Shown: positions 13,801 through 27,110 of the stretch, in pieces
Position numbering within the stretch: position 1 is the first letter of the stretch
Layout: the number at the start of each line of letters is the position of its first letter
NCBI RefSeq assembly: GCF_023343835.1
Contig: NC_064437.1
Coordinates: 1,870,001-1,934,000, forward strand
Direction of reading: 5' to 3'
Origin: Lagopus muta
Lineage: Eukaryota; Chordata; Aves; Galliformes; Phasianidae
Length of the DNA stretch: 64,000 nucleotides
Position numbers and translations under genes: made by a program
Notes under the pieces: generated by a model
What the model saw: the letters and a program-made list of their open reading frames with translations, nothing else
The model's database searches: none
Told to the model about the DNA's origin: nothing

Positions 13801-15115
13801 TTTAATGATTTACTCTATTCCAATCCTATTCCTATTGTCTTTTCCAGTCCAATTCCTATTGTCAATCCACATTTACAGCTCCACACTTTTTTGGTGCAAG
13901 ATCAAGAATTTTCCTTCTGCATTCTGTTGTCGTGCTTGCAACTAGCTTATTGCATGCTTCCAAAGGGATGCAGGCTCTTTTGCCTTTCCCCTTCAAACTC
14001 ACAGTTTGACACTTCCATCTCTGTTGAAAACCCTGGCTGTAGCCACTGCCCATATCCCACTGCCATGTGCAGAGGCTCACCTGTCCTCCGCATGCCCTGC
14101 ATGAATCCTATCCTCCACTCTCATCTTAATCTGATTTCAATAAGAACAGAATTTAAACTCAGACAACACCAGCGTGTGAAAAAAACCCTTATATTGGTAA
14201 AACACCACAGGCTGCTGCTCAGCCCTGCCTTGAGAAGAAGAGGCAGGAACACAGCAGGGTTTCCCCTCTTCCAGTTCTGCTCTGTTCACACGAGGATGAA
14301 AATTGCTTGTGTCACTGGGGTGTTGGTGGCATCACCCAACTGAGCCAGACATGGCACGCTGCTGCTGCAACTCCAGCACAACCCACACACCTCCCTGCTA
14401 ATGCCTTGTTACTGCTTTACTCCAAATGATTCAAGCCACAGCACTTCATTTAAAGAGAAACTGTCAGCTTAATGGCGAATAAATTGCTAACCTCCAGCTT
14501 ATTTGTCATTATTTTTGCTCTTTGGCTGTATTTTACATTTCAGTTCAGACATAGGAGCCTTTGAAGTCAGCCTCAGTCACAGGCTCTCTGGGCTGTAATG
14601 GTTGGATCTCGAACACTGTGAGGAAGGAAAGCCATTATTTTATATTAAAAACATTTTTACTGTAAAATGTTGCTTTATTTTACTGTAGAATTGACTTTAT
14701 TTTACACATATTTGAAACACAGCCAATGGACAATTGATGTATTAAACAACCTATGGTTACTGAGTGCAATGCTGTTCTTAGCTGCCACGTTTAAAGAAAG
14801 GAAACCTTTAAGATGGTCCAGAACATTCCCCATAAGCCTAATTGTGCAGGAGAGCAGCCCTGCTGCCATTCCCACGCATCCAGGTCACATGAATCTGCCC
14901 GGGCAGCACACTGGGCTCTGTTAGAGCCTTTCTTTCCTCTATTAAAACAGTTATTATTGCTTTGAGTACATATACAGCAGTGAGAGTCAAGCTGAAATGT
15001 TTTACACCTCAAGTGTGCTAAGAGCAATTACTCTGTGCATCTACAAATGGCTCTGGGGCTACGATTTGCCCCCTTAGAGGGACACAGACCCTGTATTTTA
15101 ATCCAGCTCTCTAGT

Positions 15116-15142
15116 ATATTTCCATCTAGATGATGGAAATAT
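15116..15142. repeat. Perfect inverted repeat (11-bp arms, 5-base loop)
   Basis: ATATTTCCATC and GATGGAAATAT are exact reverse complements separated by TAGAT. There is no T run or transcript context suggesting a terminator or small RNA. Confidence 0.8.
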
Positions 15143-18100
15143 CTGGGGGGCATGTAAAGATCATACAGCAACACAACTCATTCTAAGCATTTACAGCACA
15201 TTTTAGAAAACGTCTCTGTTAGGAAGAATAAATAAGTCATTTTGTTTACTTGGATGAGAAACTGTGGTTTGCTGACAGATGTGCAGCTTAAAGTATATTT
15301 CTGCTCCATAGAAGTTATTATGTGCAAGAAAATAAAACTAGATGATGAATCACAACTGTCATGCATGATGACAAAAATAATTGAGATCACATTTTGGGTT
15401 GGGTGCATCTGCAGGAAAGCTGGGAAAAATAAACACAGCGAACTGCCTTCAGCCATTTTCCTACACTGAGGCGCTGAGACTGAGACAGCCCATAGGGCAG
15501 GACACAGTTTTGTTTGGTGTGGGGTCAGACAGGGATCAGTGAGACTTCCTTAGTGGGAACACGTCTTCCACACAAGAAGGGAGTAATGGCAATTTGCAGC
15601 CCACAGTGCCTGTAGGATCAAATCAAACACCTCCTCCCCCAGTATTTAGATTTAATGATGCAGATATTCTGTTGGTGTAAATTAGCATCACTTTGCTGCA
15701 AAACCAGGCTGTCCCACTGGGCTGCGGTCTGCTGGGGAGTTTCAGGGGAGCACTGCTTGCCATTGAGAGATTGGGGAAAAGAAGAAAACCATTAATTCAT
15801 CAAGGATATCTGCTGAATGCTACCTCGGCCTCCCAGCCAAGAAGGCAGCAGAGGTGGAGGGATGTGACAGCAGGAAACTTTGGGACTTTTGTTCTTCGAG
15901 GTTTGAGACTGAGGGATGTAGAACTGGAGAAGCTGCTGCGCACAGCCTGCTACGTGCCTCAGCTGTCTGCTCTCCTCCTGGACCAGCTGTGCAATTAGAT
16001 ATACAGCCACATCATGGTTGGTATATATAAACAACATGTAAGTATCTGTACGTGTGTGTATGCACATACATGCTATATTTAAGTGTAGATGTACCAGGCT
16101 ATAACATCGTAAGCTACATTAATACAAAACAAATGCATTACATTATTAGCTGCATGTGCATGCCTGCGTAATTGAGTACTCATCATTTAGAAATACTGCC
16201 TTTTGTTCTACTTCTGCATATGTACTGCTCCTACATATGTTTGCTAAGTACATAAGCAAATAAAAGGATAGGATAGACTCTGATTGCAGCATTTACAGAT
16301 AAATCCTCACCAGGAGCTAAAGCCAGCAGCAGGTTTCAGTGGGAGCAGGAGGTACGTTGTCCAGTACATTTCTACTGAGGCATCTACAAGGAGAGTCCAA
16401 AATTAGAGGGCGATTTTAGCATTACACTACTGCACGTGCACTGCCCAACCTGCTCAGAGCGTGCCAAGCAGTGCTGCTTGTTAACCAGCTGTGCAAACCT
16501 CTGATTATTATTTCTTCCAGATGCTCCCCTTGTGATGTTTTTGAACCGTTAAACCTCCAGCTCGAGCCACGGCTGTGGGCTAGACCTCTCCCTTTGGTGT
16601 TCAGTTCCCTGTCAACATACATTGTGGTATTTCCAAGGGGCAGCGCTCTTCTGACCATAGGCAGCATCGCTAACACAGCAGCAAGATGAAAGGGTTGATA
16701 AATGCAGTGGATAGGAGATGGAGGAACTGGAAAGAATGGGTGAGCATACGTGAAAAGTTAACTTTTCATTCATCTCAACTGCAGCCTGCTGACAACAGCT
16801 GTATTTCTGACTCTTGTTCAGCTTTTGCCTTCATAGGAGCAGCCCTAGCTGAGAGTCTGCCTTTAGAAATGGGATTGCCAGATGGACGCAGCCTGGATCA
16901 GTCCCAGCTGGAAAAGCCACCAGAACAACAGCAAAGAGAGGAGTGAGAGAAGGACCATGCAAGGGTGTGGGTGTAGTGCTGAACTGCGTTATTCTTGACG
17001 ATGTTGGAGACCTACTCCATCCAGACATTGCAAATTATGCCCCATGTGCCATGTAATCAAAATGCATTGCTTGCCTGTCCCTGGAGAGGTGGGGAGAGGA
17101 GCAGCTTGGAGAAAAAGAAGAAAGATGCTAGATGCTGTTGCTTTACTCCCTGTGCTCTGGCTTCTCTTGCAAGCCTTTCTTTTCCAGTATTTTTGTGCTT
17201 GGAGGGAACTGCTTCTCCAGACTACCGGTGAATGTTATTACTGAGTCCATACATGTTGCAATTGAATTCTTTAATTTATCTGTATCTCTCATGTGGCTTT
17301 AATAAGAGGCTTACTGACATACTTGCTTTTGGTAATTACAGTGGCAATATAAATTGCTCACGTTGTTCCCAGTCTCTCTCCAGTCCTGGGCTGCAGCAGA
17401 CTTAGTGCCGATAAAAAAAGCTTCAGCAAGGAGCTGCTTGGGGTCTGCTGTGCATACACAGCATGTCTGCAACTACAGCAGTGTTTGCAAAGCTATTTTC
17501 CAGGTATTTTGTTAATCCAAGACAAAATAAGCAGATTTCCTAGTTTTTAAATAGTCAGCTTCCTCAGATGTTGTCTAAGACAAGCAGGGTCTAGCAAATC
17601 AGCAGGGAGCCCCAGACTGCCCTTAGCTGTGATCCTCAAAAATGGTTCCAGTGCCTGGGAAGTGTCTTTCTAGGGATGTGTCAAAAGAAGAGAGAAAGAT
17701 ATTTCTAAACTCAGATACATTCCAGAGGGGATTATAAATAATGCAGATGTTTTGGTATCTTTGGGCTCACAGAGAAGTCACCGATAAAACCAATTGCTTA
17801 TCTGCCTGCGACTGGGGATGTCCCATATATCAGGATATTCCTATGAATGTTCAGGAATGACCTTTAAAATTTCTTTGAGTCAGAAAAATTGAAGTGCATG
17901 AGAGACTTGGCAATGTTGTCCTTTGGGATCAGAGCACACCTCTGGTCATTTTGTGCTGGGCTGCGTAAGATTCATTCGTAACCACACAGCAGTGTAGAAC
18001 TGCCCTTTTTTTCCCAGGCTTACAAATCCCTCAGGCTCTGTGGATGGTTTGTGCAGGCTGATCAAACCTGACTTCCACTCATCTTGTTGATGAAATCAGG

Positions 18101-21100
18101 AAGCTATCAGGGGCTGTTAGAGGAAAATATAACTGCTGTCCCATACCCCACACGCAACTTGATTTCTCACAAAGTACCTGCAGTAGATCCTTCCAGCCTT
18201 GACGGCTCCATGCTCATATTATGTTTGCTTGGAATAAACATATGGAGTCTTATTTAGAGCTTGCAGGACTAGACTCTGGGTTTCACCGCAAAGAAAGGCT
18301 CTTATGTCAGCCTCAGGTCAAAGCAGAGCAGTTTCCTACATGGCTTTTACATTTCACATCTAACTGAAAGTTGTTTTGTTTTACGCTTTTTCTCCTTCTC
18401 CTTGAAAATTATGAAAAGACCTCATTACCAGCCTGTGCATTTTTCCCCTAATGATCAACCTAACCAATGCATTTGCAACTTCAATTTTCTGTCTATTTGC
18501 ATTCCCACAGCCTCAAAAATCTGTTTCTTGCCCTCCTGGGCACACATGCTCTGCAGCACTTGCAGGTTGTAATTATTAGTGAGAAGAGGTGCTGGGGAAG
18601 CTGGTAAATGTCAAGGTCTGCTGGAGGGGAGAGTCAAGAATTCAAGCCATCCCACTACATTAAAGGCTGTGGGTTTTTATTCAGAGCTCAAGCCAAAATC
18701 TGTAGCTACAGAACATACCACAGTAACATAATGCAGTTCCCAGGTGAGTTCTGATGCCAGTGCTGGATACAGAGTAGATCCCAATTTACCTTCAACAGTC
18801 CAAGCCTTTTAGCAAGCCAGAGGAGCTGGCTGTGCCCTATGCACACACAGCTCTCTACAGTTCTTGCTGTCCTGCATTATGCCTGCTGCTACTTCCAAGC
18901 TAGCAGCACAAAGGAGATGTATTTTCCCTACTTGGCACGCATGCAGTGCATTCAGGAACGCATGTTCTGCTAGCGATGGACACAAGAAGAGGATGCACAG
19001 ATTTAATTCCCAAATATTAGCAAAATTAAATGTGTAACTCTTGGCTACAGATTGATTGATTAAAGAAACGCGATAGGAAGGAAAGGAAGGAAGGAAAGCT
19101 ATGCTGCAGACAAGGGGCTGGGGAAGGTTGGGAAGGCAGCTCTCAGGGGAACATACTTACTGCATTTCAGAGGGCAGCTGATTTAATACATGATTATTAC
19201 AAATTAACCATAAATTGAAACCCAGACAGTTTCCTGTCCATGCGGGTGGAGGAATATTAAGCACTTCACGCAATTATGAGGAATTGTTTCCATTTGGTAT
19301 AAATCATTCTTCAGTCTCCATTATCTGCCCATAAAAAGCACAAGTGTCTTGGCTTCTCCATATAAATAACTTCCTTTAAAATTATTCTTGCAGGGTCTTT
19401 GAGTGATGGGGTAATCCTGTTATGAGATTTTAATGCCAAATTACGTATTCAGAGCGGAATGATGCTATTTAAACTACTTTGCAGATGAAGGAAGAGCATA
19501 ATCATAGTTTTTCATTTCATACACGCTTTTCTCTGTTAGTGCCTAATAGCATTTACATAGACAAGGCTGTCAGAAATAGACAATGCCATCTGAAACCCAC
19601 GTACACATAATACTTGAGGCTCTGTGATATCATAAACGTTCCTCAGATAGACCAGATTATGCTTTGCTATCCACGCACACACAAAGCACGATCTGAAGAG
19701 TCAGCGAGATGTGAGATGTGCCCCTAACTGGGAGATCAGCTGCAAAGCCACAACCACCTCATTACACTGCAGCAAACTGTTGCTATGATCAACAGGGATA
19801 TTTCTTCTTGACCCTTAGTGCTATTTTTCAGCTTATAAAAGCAGGCTTTTAGTTAAGCCTATTTAGTTGGACTATTATGGCACAGCCTTATGTGCTGCTA
19901 CATTAACTGCTATAGAATTAATTTTGTTATACTTGAATATTCATCAGATGCAGCTTTCATTCACAAATAAGAGCAAATCAAAAGGAGCTGTTTGCTCTAC
20001 GGATCAACTAATAATTCAGCTCACTGATAAATATATTAACCACAGAGCCTCTTACTTGTTCAACTTGACGATTATGGTATTTTAAAGACCTACATTTGAG
20101 AACAAACAAACAGAAAACCATAAGTGATCAGATGTCTACACAGGTATTCCTTAATTAAAATATTATATGGAATTTGCAGTAAGCAGCTTCGTAAAGAGTT
20201 TAAATAATCAGTTTGAACAAATTTCTGAAGAGCTTCAGGTACTGCAACGTCAATGGGGGTTTCTCTGACCCTGGGTTTCTGTGTATTTTGCTGAATAACA
20301 GCACAAAGATCACAACTCAGTTTTCTCAGTAGAATATAAATAGCTTAATTAAACCTGAAATGTTTTCAGATCTACAAATGAAAGGTGTAATTAGATAAAA
20401 CTACAGGACCTACTGGTGACAGACCATGACAAAGGATTTCCTTTTCAAGGAATCCCAAGCAGATGGAAACCAGTGGAAACCCTTCTCATAATTCCTCTTC
20501 ACATTTGTGTTTCAGGAGAGAAGAGAGGGGGGAAAAAAAAGGCAACATGCAGTTTTCATTCTAACGATCAGGAGGGCATGGCAAACTTGATCTAAATAAT
20601 AAGATGTTGTACAGAGACAGGTACAGAGGATGCTTCAGGTTTTCATCACCAGCCCCTACAGAATTGCTCCTGGTTTCTGCTGGTGTAAGTTTCTGGTTTC
20701 CAAAGTTGTACTTCACTTTGCAAAGGTGGCTGGGCTGCTTAAAGGCCAGTGTTTTTAAAGCTTGTCTTCCTCTGACTGTTTTAAATATTAAGAAAGGCTC
20801 TCGTGGGTCTGGCAATCTGTACTTTAGGGTTTAAGGCTTACAACATCCAACTAGTTCTGCTGTGTCCTAACCAGTGAAAATTGTGCTTGCCTGAACCTAG
20901 ATCCCAGCTGTCAAGAAAGCTCAGATACAGCAGGCATGGAGAGCAAGGCCAACAGGCATTTCCAGCCTGCTATGGAAAGAGCTCTCTTCTGCACTAAAAA
21001 CCTAAAAAGAATTTCCATTCTCCCAGAAATATGTGAGCAGCAAAACACATGGCAAAGCTCAGTTCGTGAATCACCACGGTGGTAAATTATTTTAGCAGAG

Positions 21101-22793
21101 GCAGATGTAGTCCGTGGCATTTTGCTATGAATAGATTGGCTTCAGAGGTGTGTCCTGTGGCCACACTGCAATCTGCACCACCAAGGCCCTTTATTAACTT
21201 GTTTGCCTTCCCTGCTGCACTTCTCACAAGCTCTTAGCAAAGCCAGCAGGCAACAAAAGGGGAATATTTCTGGTAGTAGTGCAGACTGCTTTATTCTCTG
21301 GTCTGAGCTTCAGGGATGGAAAGAAACGTTAACTTGGAGGAACGACTTGGAAGGACATTCATCCTCTGGGCTCTTCTGGCAATCAGGCTTTCCTACAGTG
21401 GTTCCAACATTTCCTTCTCCTTTCTAGCTGGATCATAGCTCTGTTACCTTAACAAACTTTTACAGTACAGTCCAAGGCTGTCAACGACACACTTTCTTCT
21501 CAAGTACCAATTGATGTTGAACTACCAACATCCAAAATGGCAACTGTGAGGTACTGACACGAGAACAAACTGCATATATCTGAAAGATACCACGAGGTCT
21601 TTAGTGAACACCGAGGACAGAAAGTACTTATTTTGTCTGAGAAAAGAGAGTAGTTGAGGGACCAAGGTCCACTCCCAAATTAAAAGCAATAGGTTAAAAA
21701 GAACGTAAACTCACAGCACCTACTGACTGCACAATAAACACAGCGCATGAAGAACCAGGAGCAAAGGGTAAGAAAAATGAATTAAAAAGGGGTATGGAAA
21801 AATTGATAGAGAAAAAAGGAAGAGGAACTACTGCTGGAAGAAGTGGCTAATGGAGAAAGCTTTCAGTGAGAGAGCAAAAGTCCAATGAAGTAAAGACTAA
21901 CCCAGGTTAAGAACTGTCTTGAATTGGGAATATTACACAGCTTACACACAAGAATTGCAATGAATTGCCCTGATTTCAGCCACAACAGTACAATCACTCC
22001 TTCAATTTCCTCCTCATCACCTTGCTGCATTATAAACCAGGCACACAAAAAATGACCAAAGGAAGTCAAAGTCTCTTCTTGCTGGCCAAACAGCTTTCCA
22101 TTCAGGAAGAGAGGCTCTTGGTGGAGACCTGGGATAGTTCCCAAATAAGCTCAAATTTGCACAGGATTCCTCTTAAGAAAATACTGGCCACATAATGATC
22201 ATATCTAATTATTAGATTATTAGATAACCAACCCATTTGTCCCTGTGTGCGTGCATGACTGGCTGCCCCACCACAATTTGCAAGCAGTCTGGCACCACAT
22301 CTCCAGATCCTTGGGATGAGTGGCTGAACTGAGATTCAATATCAGCTCTTCCTGCAGCCATGCAGCCTCCTTCCAGGAAGCATGGAACCATCCATGGCAC
22401 TCTCAGCAGTCTGTCTTGAGTTTCCTGCCTGCAGCTGCTTTGCACCAGCCTGCTCCATGTTAATTCCCTCTAAGAGAAAGCAGCCGGGCTTCATTACCTC
22501 TTAAATCTTATTTTGAGAAAGTGGCACAGAAATGTCACATCTTTCTTCATCCCTAAGCAGTGTGGTTTTTTTTCCTTTGCCTCTTGCTTTAATGCTGCCT
22601 ATGATACCAATTCCAAAAATCCCTTCCTCCCACTTACACGGTTACAGACTATTGACATTCAAAGTCCTATCAGTCCCTGTGACTTTGAATCCAAAGCAGG
22701 GAGCCACAGTCCTGTCTTCTGGAGTGGGAGCAGCACAGGGGTTGAGAGCAAGCGTCCCACTGCTGCCAGGCATGGGGTGAGGAGGATGACCTG

Positions 22794-22805
22794 CCCCCCC
22801 CCCCC
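22794..22805. repeat. C12 homopolymer
   Basis: Twelve consecutive C bases occur here. Homopolymers of this kind are prone to slippage and to sequencing error. Confidence 0.9.
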
Positions 22806-25800
22806 AGAACTCTGCTGCTGGTATCAGGTATAAGATTGCAAGAGTGACTGAAGATCCTCTCCTCTTCCAGCTTGCAGTGCACATCTGGGTACAATCTGGC
22901 TCCCATTTAACCCCATCAGACTTGAGCTGCTGGTTTCACAGAGAAAAAGTGCGTGCTTTGTCGTTTACTTTTGGGTATAAGGAGGATATCTGTTGTTCTT
23001 AGGAGAGGTGCATCTTCCAAAACAAGGAGTCAGAGCTGGCACAGGTCCATTCAGCTAATGCAAACACATCCACTTACACCAATTAGGATCCAGTTGCTGC
23101 AATACTATACATCAGTGCATTTTAAAAATAGCATGCCATTAGGTAGAGTCTAGGTTTGCATGTGTCAGTATCGCTGCACAGAAAAGGAGCCTGAGAGGTT
23201 TAAATATTTAATTACCCCTTTTTTGTTTCTTTTTCAGTCTTATGCAGGGAGGGAAAAAGTTACTGTGAGACTGTGGTTTTCTACTTTAATAGATGAAGCC
23301 AAACACACACCCCTAGAGAAAGGGAAAATCAGCTGCCAAAATGGTTTCTACTCTTGACTTAGCCAGCATCTTACTTGTTTTATATTTAGAGCCACAGCCT
23401 GGAAGCTATTAACCTCCAAATTCAGCTAAGCAAAAGCTTGAAACGGTGTTAGTACTCTAAGAGGTTCCTTGGGGTTTTGCACAGATACAGCTTGGCCACA
23501 ATGCCATCCCTGGTATTAGAGGCAGCAGTGCTGGTGGAAGCTGCAATCCACTCCTGTAGGGTTTAGGAAGCAGCCTCTTTCTCTTACTCACAGTCACTGG
23601 AAAATAACCCACCTTATTACAACTTCAGCTTTGGAGATGATTCTTTTCCTAATAAGGTGAACAATTCTTCTTTCTATGCATTGTCACCAGAAAGTGCAGC
23701 TTTCCATTTTAGTTTGAGACTTGTGAGAATTAATAGCTTTACTTAAAATCAATTTAGAACGGTGGGCAAGGACAAAAACATGCTGGATTCAGCACAGCAT
23801 GAAGAATACCTGCCCCAAGGAGATGCTTTTGCTCGTCTTTGCTCCTGCATTTTTCTTTTTTATTTCACTAATCAATCACCAATGGCCATTATGTCAGCTT
23901 GGCTTCTTCTGACATACATACACTGGTATAATTACCAGTATGAATGGATGACTGGCTGAGGAGGGCATCTGGGTGTTGTCTCTGGAGCCTGGCCTTTCTC
24001 TCCCATTGTATGCGCCTTCCTCTCTTGCCGACAGCTGATCAGACAGTGGTGTGGAATGCACTATTTAATTTCTCTGCAATGAATCCACCAGCTCTGCCCT
24101 GTCATTGCAATTAGTCATACCCTCTCGGTGCATTATAATCCTCACATATCACATCTCACCGAGTCGTTCCTATAGTGTTAGGAACAAAGCTTGCTCACGA
24201 TCATCACCAAAGAGAAGCATCCCGAGGAAGCTACTGCTGGGCACTGTGTTTGGTGAGAATCTCCACATACAAGTTTATCCCAAATTAACCCATGGTTAAA
24301 AATTAAGAATATGCTGGTGCCTTTGTAAACTCAGGACTAAAAGTAACCCGTGCCACTCTGAGCTGGGCACAAAGTAGGACTTGTCAACAGGTAGAAACAA
24401 TGCCCAGCTGTGGCTGAGGCTCCTGCAGCTCATCTCACTCAGAGGGAAAACAGTGGAGCAAGCACAAATGTGTCTCACATCAGCGTAAATCCCACTATGC
24501 CATACTACACAGGCTTGACCCACAGTGCACAGCACTGAACTCAAGGCAAGAGCAGTCAAAATCAAAGCTGAGCTTAACATGCAGTTTTCTGTCAGTTTCT
24601 GTCAGACCTGTCAGTTTTCTTCTCCTGCAGTAATCAGTACTCAGGGGCAACTTGCTGCCCTTCTTGGTTGTACTTCCAGCACAGTTTAATTCCCCAGTCC
24701 TTAACAACATACCGAATGCTTCTAGATTATTTAGCCTGTGTCTACACTAAACTTTAATACCTACTCATCCAACCACTGAAGACAGGAAAATTGCCATCTG
24801 TTACTTGCGGGAACGTAGATAATGGTTCATCACAGAGTTTTAGCCCAGAAAACGGTGAGGGTAATACTTATCACAAACCACCATGCACAGTAATGACAGG
24901 CAGCTGTTACGGTAATAAGAGAGCAATCAATAATTCATTTGATATTCCTTGTGCAATTAATCACAATAAATTAACGTGGCTTTAATGTGGCTCTAACAAG
25001 CATTTCCTGGGCTCTCCGATGTAATTTAACAATTAATGTGCCATCATTTTAAATTGCAGCTGTCCTTGCTCTGCAGACACATGAAAATCATCAGAGCCGC
25101 AATATCCAGCAGAGATGGGATAATAGTTGGAAAGCTTTCAAAGCCTCGGGTTCTGGGAGGCTCAGCTGCCCAGCCATGAACATTCTGCTTTGCCCCCCAC
25201 CCTTCCCCCAGCCCATTTAGGACTCTTACTGCCTTCAGGGCAGAACAACACTGCTTGCACCCAAGGAAGTCTGATCACATATTTGCTGTTACTAACTAAT
25301 TTTTCATTAACCACAAGAGCTGTGCAAGTTCAGGTCGTTTAAACTATACTCAAATACATTAAAGAAGCAGTATTAGCTATAGCCAAGGGAAGATTAAATA
25401 AAGGCAGAAACTATATAGAGAAGTTTTGAAGCTCTTTTTAACTCGCCCACTGAAAGAAAGTTTGCTTCATTAAGAGCAAGATTTACAGAGGAAAAAGCTC
25501 TTTAGCTTTGGAACTGCTAAACTAGCCAGGTTAGAAGATTCAGAGCCATCCCCTGCAGAAATGATACACCTGTGTAAAGTCTGAGGTGGGGAGGAACAAA
25601 AACTAAATTAGGTAACAGGATGCTGTTAGCAGAAGATGGGATGCTACTCTCTGGAAAGCACAAACATAATAACCACCTCCCTGCTCACATCCCAAAGCAT
25701 GGGACTGTACAGGGAGGCTGTGCAGCTTCAGCTGAGCATCCAAGAATCTCCTCTGGTTATCTAAGAGCCTCCTAAGATCTAAGATCTTTGAAATCTCAGA

Positions 25801-26819
25801 CTGAATGCTGAAAAGGAGCACTCGAGGCCTGACTTGTGCCCTGATGGCTGCTACCCAGAGCAGCTGGGAGAGAAGGGCAGGACAGGAATGATGATGCTGG
25901 CAGAAATTTCTCACAGGTTGGGCTTTGCTCCAGGGGAAATCTTGCAATCTTTAGGGCTGTTAACAACAACAATCAACAAAATGGGGACCTGGCAACAAAA
26001 TTTCAGATTGTTTCTTATTTTATTTAAGAGGAAGCTTAACTTTAGCATAAAGCTCTTTGCCTTGGGCACCGTTAAGAATTTGTTCACGCCTCTTTCTCAT
26101 GCTTAAAGACAAATGAAAGATCTGTTTGATTTAGCTGCTTTCAAGTGCTATCTTTTTGTCCTTGGATGCTCTAAATTATTAACATATTTTACAGTGTGCT
26201 CAAGATAAAAGAGATCTTTCAACTTTCATTCTCTCACCCCTCACTTGAGCCAGTCACGTTGTTTCTCACTGGATACCTTTGATCAACCTGCTTGTTGGAT
26301 GTCGAACCGCAGGACACCCGTGGTGAGAATAGAACCGGAGGAAGCCTTTCAGCAATCCCTTGCCATCCGAATTTTCTGCTGATCTAAGGCAGCGCTTTGA
26401 AGTCACCTAAGCTTGCAGCCAGGCTCTCAGAGAGGTCACCCTTAATGTAAGGAAAGCCATAATTAAAAAAGGGGTATGTGGTTGTTATAAACATCCTACA
26501 AAGCTAAATAGGCAAAGCAGTGCATATGGCTACATGGAGTGTGTCAGTGGAAGTCGCTACCGGGGGTAACAAATGATTTCTTGACTTGTTTGACTCCCGG
26601 GTTGGCCTGCTGTACTTTACTAACCCTGTCTAACCTATTCTTCAGCCCATCCTTAGTGTGAAATATAACTCTGATCCTGTTGTATGGAACAACCAATACA
26701 TTTTTTTTTCCTGCATGTAACCCTGCTGATTTTCCCAGGATTGCTTAGGGAGTATTATTCAGAATCGGAACAGTGCAATGAAGCCCACAAAAGATACAGT
26801 GAGCAGGAGACACTTCCAG

Positions 26820-27110
26820 CTCCGCTCCGTGAGCGTGCCTATTCGCATCGCCGCCGTCTGTATGGGAGATAGAAGACAGCAGAGCATCTCTGCTCATTAA
26901 CAAAAGTCCATTTATTTGCCGCCGACCTCCGGGAGCTGCAGCCGGAGCCGAGGCTGCTTCTCGCGGGGGTGCGCTGCCACCTAGAGGGGACTCACGGCGG
27001 CTCCGAGTCCTGGCAAAGGGATGAAGAGCGATCCCGATCCCGAGCGAAGCCCCACAGCTCTGCGCTGCCCGTCCGCAGCAGCTGGAACTGCCCACGGTGT
27101 GTTGTATGAA
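26820..27110. promoter_or_regulatory. Isolated CpG-rich patch, possible promoter or enhancer
   Basis: I count roughly 27 CpG dinucleotides in about 280 bases, with GC content clearly above the CpG-poor flanks on both sides. On the minus strand it contains a GTGAGT donor-like site (given strand ACTCAC at 26990-26995) and a CTCF-like motif (26976-26987). No recognised protein is encoded: the 116-codon minus frame across it has the Arg/Ala/Gly bias expected of translated GC-rich DNA. A promoter or CpG-rich enhancer is an inference from composition. Confidence 0.45.
26976..26987 (-). promoter_or_regulatory. CTCF-like motif (minus)
   Basis: The minus strand reads CCTCTAGGTGGC followed by AGCG. 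It matches 11 of 12 positions of the core CCASYAGRKGGC, plus all four flanking positions after it. It sits inside the CpG-rich patch. Confidence 0.45.
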
